Source of the DNA: an uncultured Ruminococcus sp.
GTDB taxonomy: Bacteria; Bacillota; Clostridia; Oscillospirales; Ruminococcaceae
Assembly (NCBI GenBank): GCA_947174085.1
Contig: CAMWHN010000076.1
Coordinates: 1-9,005 of the forward strand
Reading direction: 5' to 3'
DNA length: 9,005 nucleotides
The position numbers were made by a program, and so were the translations under genes. The notes under the pieces were generated by a model. It had not been told where the DNA came from. It saw only the letters and a list, made by a program, of their open reading frames with translations, and ran no database searches. Shown here piece by piece: positions 5,806 through 9,005 of the stretch; positions within the stretch are counted from its first letter, which is position 1, and the number at the start of each line of letters is the position of its first letter.

Positions 5806-6398
5806 AATTTTTTTGAAAATGGACAACCGCAAAAATCTTGCCGATATAAGCAATATTCATGCGATAACTGAATCGAACGCTTATAACCCTCTTTTTTCTT
5901 AAAATCAGACGGCAACCAGTTTGCATGAAAATTTTCAGCAATTGCAAAACCTGCTGTATTAATAAACAACGCATCTTTATGCGGACTTAATGTCAAAGTC
6001 GTTGCAAAATAATCAGCTTCTAAAATATCTGCTTGTTTTGCTGTTTCTTCTAAGCGTAATGCAATGCATTTTTGACAGCGTTTACCTCGTTCAGGTTCAT
6101 TGGCAAGTGTTTCTGCAAAAGCAAGAAATTTATCCGGTTCATAATTACCTTCTAAAATTTCAATTCCCTGTGCAGAGGGTATTTCCTGAACTAATCTTTT
6201 TAATTCTTGTAATCTATAAAAATATTCAGATTCAGGGATAATATTCGGATTATAAAAATAAATTTTTAAATCTGCCTGACTAGAAATCCGTTCTAATACG
6301 GCACTAGAGCAAGGCGCACAACAAGCATGTAATAATACACTAGGCTTAGTCATTGCTAAAATTTTCTGCATTTCTAAATCATAATTTAATTTTTGCAT
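5787..6398 (-). CDS. queH: Epoxyqueuosine reductase QueH
   Basis: Last step of queuosine synthesis: reduces epoxyqueuosine to queuosine at position 34 of tRNAs with GUN anticodons. QueH is the iron-sulfur alternative to the cobalamin-dependent QueG. The 203-aa protein has the family pattern throughout: LHACCAPCS with Cys26, Cys27 and Cys30, the YNPNIIPESEYFYRLQEL segment (49-66), RCQKC with Cys108 and Cys111, TTLTLSPHK (133-141), FKKKEGYKRS (166-175), and the C-terminal YRQDFCGCPFS with Cys190 and Cys192. These cysteines hold the [4Fe-4S] cluster and nearby metal site in the family. Its ATG shares one base with the stop codon of the amidase gene upstream (TAATG), and GGAGG lies within the end of that gene, so translation is coupled. 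The stop codon lies in the right arm of the inverted repeat, but the conserved region is complete and the gene should be functional. Confidence 0.95.
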   Translation of the reverse strand: MQKLNYDLEMQKILAMTKPSVLLHACCAPCSSAVLERISSQADLKIYFYNPNIIPESEYFYRLQELKRLVQEIPSAQGIEILEGNYEPDKFLAFAETLANEPERGKRCQKCIALRLEETAKQADILEADYFATTLTLSPHKDALFINTAGFAIAENFHANWLPSDFKKKEGYKRSIQLSHEYCLYRQDFCGCPFSKKLKHPEN

Positions 6399-7213
6399 TA
6401 AATTAACCCTCCGGTTTCCGATTCAGGCATATCAGGAGTACTTGTACTATAAGATGATTTCATCGTGATATAATCTACAATACCATTTTTAATACAAATT
6501 GCAAGTCCTTCCACATGATCCAGAATCCATTGCGAAGTAGTAATATCATCATGAAATTCAACTTCCAGCAGACAACAAGCATTTTCATTTTTTTCAATTT
6601 CGTATAAATCCCTTTGTGTTTGGTCTTTCACACCTCTATCTTCTGTGGGGGTGAACTCAGCCACTCGATTATAAATATATTCTGCTAATGCCTGACTTCC
6701 GGAAATATTTGTATTATAAAAAATTTCTGTTCCGTGTCCGTCACCGGATTCCCCACTGGAATTACTATGAATTGCCACATAAGCACCACATTTTAAAATA
6801 TTTCCCTGCTGGACTTTATCCATAACAGTATCATCTTCACCACATATGTAAACTTGATAGCCATCTGCTTCTAATAAAGCTTGCACACGTCTAGCAATTT
6901 GCCACATAGCATTTTCTTCTGTGATAGTATTATCACAAGCATAAACATTATCTTCCTGTGTAGACGGACTTAAAAAAACAGCTTTAGAATTATCCGCTGT
7001 ATTTCCAATTGTAGATTGTACTTCACCAGTGGGCAATGTTTCCTGTACGTTTGCAGGTTCAGCATCATTATCTTTTTTTAATTTTTTCGCACAAGAGCTA
7101 ATTCCCGAAATGATTAAAATTAATACTAATAAAAATACAGCTAACGCACCAAAAATTCTATCCCATCTGGCACGTTTTTTTAAATCTGCCCAAGTTTCTT
7201 TTTTCTGTTGCAT
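6398..7213 (-). CDS. Membrane-anchored Amidase_3-like cell wall hydrolase (variant)
   Basis: 271-aa protein: a basic N-terminus, one membrane helix (about 20-38), a polar linker to about 77, and an extracytoplasmic domain resembling N-acetylmuramoyl-L-alanine amidases of the Amidase_3 fold, which cleave the sugar-peptide bond of peptidoglycan. Visible are FLSPSTQEDNVY (80-91), the TEE pair (98-100), YVAIHSNSS with the zinc-type His149, HGTEIFY (160-166), RGVKDQ (193-198), and LLEVEFHD with Glu217 at the catalytic position. The usual DPGHGG start with the first zinc His is replaced by LSPSTQ. This SPS form occurs in some clostridial and phage-related relatives, from memory. ISSC (38-41) also fits a lipobox, so it might be a lipoprotein. 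GAGG lies seven bases before the ATG and a consensus promoter precedes it. queH overlaps its stop. Confidence 0.82.
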   Translation of the reverse strand: MQQKKETWADLKKRARWDRIFGALAVFLLVLILIISGISSCAKKLKKDNDAEPANVQETLPTGEVQSTIGNTADNSKAVFLSPSTQEDNVYACDNTITEENAMWQIARRVQALLEADGYQVYICGEDDTVMDKVQQGNILKCGAYVAIHSNSSGESGDGHGTEIFYNTNISGSQALAEYIYNRVAEFTPTEDRGVKDQTQRDLYEIEKNENACCLLEVEFHDDITTSQWILDHVEGLAICIKNGIVDYITMKSSYSTSTPDMPESETGGLI

Positions 7214-7254
7214 ATATTAACCTCATTTCATTTCACATAACACATGATAAAATT

Positions 7255-7283
7255 ATTATACAACAGATTTTACAGAATGTCAA
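7255..7283 (-). promoter_or_regulatory. Perfect-consensus sigma-A promoter of the amidase-queH operon
   Basis: On the minus strand TTGACA (7283-7278), a 17-base spacer and TATAAT (7260-7255): twelve of twelve consensus bases at ideal spacing. Start of transcription is expected near 7248, about 35 bases before the amidase ATG. This suggests strong constitutive expression of amidase, queH and perhaps the DUF1648 gene. Confidence 0.92.
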
Positions 7284-7312
7284 CACAAATAGCATTTTTG
7301 TAATAGCATATA

Positions 7313-7340
7313 ATAAAAATTTGTGAAAACTCCACAATTT
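7313..7340 (-). terminator. Weak terminator after rsmI
   Basis: A five-base-pair stem (TTGTG at 7321-7325 with CACAA at 7333-7337), extended weakly by A-T pairs past one mismatch, is followed on the minus strand by a short T tract. It lies about 25 bases beyond the rsmI stop and before the amidase promoter. The stem is short, so termination may be partial. Confidence 0.4.
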
Positions 7341-7364
7341 AGAACAAGAAAAATTTTTTAGCTG

Positions 7365-8201
7365 TTAAGCATTTCCTGCATGCAACGCTTGATAAATTAA
7401 ATTTTTCTGAATACCAGTTTCTTTGGCAGATAATTTTGTAGCTGTTGTAGGAGACATGCCCTGTGCTATATACGCTTTTGTAATAGAAACCGCATCTTCT
7501 AAACTTAAATTATTATGATTTAATTTTTCTGCACCGTCCAGAACTAAAACATATTCTCCCCTTGGCACATGATTTTCATAATAATTCACAGCTTCCTGCA
7601 AAGACATTCTAAGCACTTCTTCATGAATTTTCGTCAATTCACGGCAGAGAGATAATTTTCGTTCAGCTCCTAAGATTTTATACAAATCAGAAATTGTTTT
7701 CACAAGCTTATGCGGAGCTTCATATAACACACAAGTTCTGGATTCTGTTTTTAATTCTTCCAGCATAGCAGAACGCTGTTTTTTATCTATAGGCAAGAAA
7801 CCATAAAATACAAACTGCTTTGTAGAACCGCCACTAATAGATAAAGCTGTAATTACAGCACTAGCACTCGGAACAGATTGCACAGAAATATTTCTTTCAT
7901 AGCATAATTTTACGATTTCTTCCCCTGGGTCAGAAATACAAGGCATACCAGCATCTGTTACAATCGCACAATTTTCACCTGCCTGTATTCTATCAAGAAT
8001 ATAATTTATTGTATTCATATCACTATGTTCATGATAGCTGACTAATTCATTTTTTATTTCAAAATGCGTTAATAATTTTCTAGTAACTCGGGTATCTTCG
8101 GCAATAATAAAATCAACTTCCTGTAAAATTCTAAGCTGTCTTAGTGTAATATCTTCTAAATTACCAATGGGCGTACCCGTTACATATAAAATACCACTCA
8201 T
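7365..8201 (-). CDS. rsmI: 16S rRNA (cytidine1402-2'-O)-methyltransferase RsmI
   Basis: Methylates the ribose of C1402 in the decoding centre of 16S rRNA with S-adenosylmethionine; member of the tetrapyrrole-methylase fold. The 278-aa protein has the N-terminal YVTGTPIGNLEDITLR (6-21), AEDTRVTRKLL (34-44), SYHEHS (55-60), DAGMPCISDPG (83-93), where the usual form is DAGTPxISDPG, the VPSASAVITAL segment (110-120), LYEAPHKL (159-166), RELTKIHEE (187-195) and RGEYVLVLDG (214-223). Length is normal. The ATG overlaps the trmN6 stop as ATGA, and the nearest GGAG is too far upstream to serve alone, so it probably relies on coupled translation. The trmN6-rsmI neighbourhood matches yabB-yabC in Bacillus subtilis. 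Confidence 0.97.
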   Translation of the reverse strand: MSGILYVTGTPIGNLEDITLRQLRILQEVDFIIAEDTRVTRKLLTHFEIKNELVSYHEHSDMNTINYILDRIQAGENCAIVTDAGMPCISDPGEEIVKLCYERNISVQSVPSASAVITALSISGGSTKQFVFYGFLPIDKKQRSAMLEELKTESRTCVLYEAPHKLVKTISDLYKILGAERKLSLCRELTKIHEEVLRMSLQEAVNYYENHVPRGEYVLVLDGAEKLNHNNLSLEDAVSITKAYIAQGMSPTTATKLSAKETGIQKNLIYQALHAGNA

Positions 8202-8932
8202 AATTTAAATTCACGCTCCTGATTTTGATACAAAGCTTTTGCCTGTTCTGTTAATTCGCCGTTCTGATACATGATAAAAGGCTTTTCCATTTGTAAAAAT
8301 TTTTTTGCATGTTTTTTACCCTCTAGTAAAAATAGCCAAGGCATATCTTGGGCATTTTTAGAAACAAATTGCAAACGTTTCGGCTCTATTTTATAATTTC
8401 TCATGGCACAAATATAATCCGGCAAACGTTCTGGTTTTCCACAAATACAAAGCCGACCGCCTGAATTTAATAACTGATAAGCCGAACGACAAATATCTTC
8501 CGGACTGCAATGCACACCATGCCTTGCAATTCTCTGTGATTCTAAACTTGATTCATAGCCCGAACCGCAAGGCTGATAAGGCGGATTACAGATAATTAAA
8601 CTAATTTGCCCATAGGGAATATTTTTCCAATTTTCAAAATTTTTCAAATCCGTACAAATTGGCATAATATTTTTCACATGGCTTGCCTGTATGCCTAATT
8701 CTAATTGCATAATAGCCTGTTCCTGAATATCTAATGCATATGTCATAACAGGCGGTTTCAATTTCTGCATTAACAAAGCAATAATTCCGCAACCTGTGCC
8801 AAATTCACAAACAATATCTTTCGATTTATATTTTGAAAATTTTGTTAATAAAAATGCATCTGTTCCGAATCTATGTTCTTTTGATGTATATACAAAAATA
8901 TTATTTCCGATAGGTTCTTTTTTGAAATCCAT
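8198..8932 (-). CDS. trmN6: tRNA1(Val) (adenine37-N6)-methyltransferase family (TrmN6/YabB)
   Basis: SAM-dependent methyltransferase of the TrmN6 family, which makes N6-methyladenosine at position 37 of tRNA1(Val) in Escherichia coli; the Bacillus homologue is yabB. The 244-aa protein has the family N-terminal segment with HRFGTDAFLL (20-29), SAM motif I in CEFGTGCGIIALL (42-54), the acidic residue of motif II in ALDIQ (66-70), and the substrate-adenine motif NPPYQP (115-120). These are typical of amino-methylating enzymes. The start is clear: GGAGGTGAT, an extended match to the 16S rRNA tail, ends four bases before the ATG. rsmI overlaps its stop by four bases. A terminator-like hairpin lies only 25 bases upstream, so its promoter must lie outside the window or the hairpin must be read through. 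The exact tRNA target in this organism is not visible. Confidence 0.9.
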   Translation of the reverse strand: MDFKKEPIGNNIFVYTSKEHRFGTDAFLLTKFSKYKSKDIVCEFGTGCGIIALLMQKLKPPVMTYALDIQEQAIMQLELGIQASHVKNIMPICTDLKNFENWKNIPYGQISLIICNPPYQPCGSGYESSLESQRIARHGVHCSPEDICRSAYQLLNSGGRLCICGKPERLPDYICAMRNYKIEPKRLQFVSKNAQDMPWLFLLEGKKHAKKFLQMEKPFIMYQNGELTEQAKALYQNQEREFKL

Positions 8933-8957
8933 GAAATCACCTCCATATCATTCATGT

Positions 8958-8987
8958 AAAAAGGAGCTGATAACAGCTCCCTTTTTT
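8958..8987. terminator. Terminator-like hairpin upstream of trmN6
   Basis: GGAGCTG (8963-8969) and CAGCTCC (8974-8980) form a seven-bp GC-rich stem on an ATAA loop, extended by A-T pairs past one bulged C, with T tracts on both strands (six on plus, five on minus). It may end an upstream minus-strand gene outside the window, or act as an attenuator in the trmN6 leader. No promoter fits in the 25 bases between it and the trmN6 start. Confidence 0.75.
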
Positions 8988-9005
8988 ATTTAATTATTCT
9001 TGTAT

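Noticed and set aside
8796..8993. Plus-strand 65-codon frame opposite the start of trmN6
   Set aside because: Antisense shadow of a well-identified gene, with no family resemblance.

Overview
The window is AT-rich DNA with low-GC Firmicutes features: strong AGGAGG-type ribosome binding sites, textbook sigma-A promoters, a sortase, and the trmN6-rsmI pair. Clostridial genes such as queH, and a surface protein with a long threonine-rich linker ahead of a DxDxDG loop, suggest a gut clostridium near Ruminococcus (Oscillospiraceae). That placement is inference from gene content, not from a marker gene.

Layout. (1) 1-2018, minus strand: an extended -10 promoter, a possible 29-codon leader ORF, a sortase, then UDP-glucose 6-dehydrogenase, ending at a hairpin terminator. 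This looks like a cell-surface or exopolysaccharide operon. (2) 2099-3187, plus strand: a divergent promoter, a dusB-type tRNA-dihydrouridine synthase, and a terminator. (3) 3269-5219, plus strand: an ECF sigma factor followed 15 bases later by a single-pass membrane protein with a Thr-rich outer stalk and a C-terminal domain with a calcium-loop-like motif. The order suggests a sigma/anti-sigma signalling pair. (4) 5139-5805: a small cassette with one DUF1648 membrane gene, bounded by inverted repeats. The outer repeats would form a bidirectional terminator with a four-base loop if the inner 625 bases were removed, so the cassette appears to have inserted into the loop of the terminator shared by the sensor gene and queH. 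(5) 5787-7283, minus strand: a consensus promoter, a membrane-anchored amidase-like protein, and queH, overlapping by one base (TAATG). (6) 7365-8932, minus strand: trmN6 and rsmI overlapping as ATGA, with a terminator-like hairpin just upstream of trmN6.

Four genes serve RNA modification (dusB, queH, rsmI, trmN6) and four or five serve the envelope (sortase, ugd, amidase, sensor, DUF1648). The best candidates for something undescribed are the sigma/sensor pair and the inverted-repeat cassette inside a terminator. No rRNA, tRNA, CRISPR array or transposase gene was seen.
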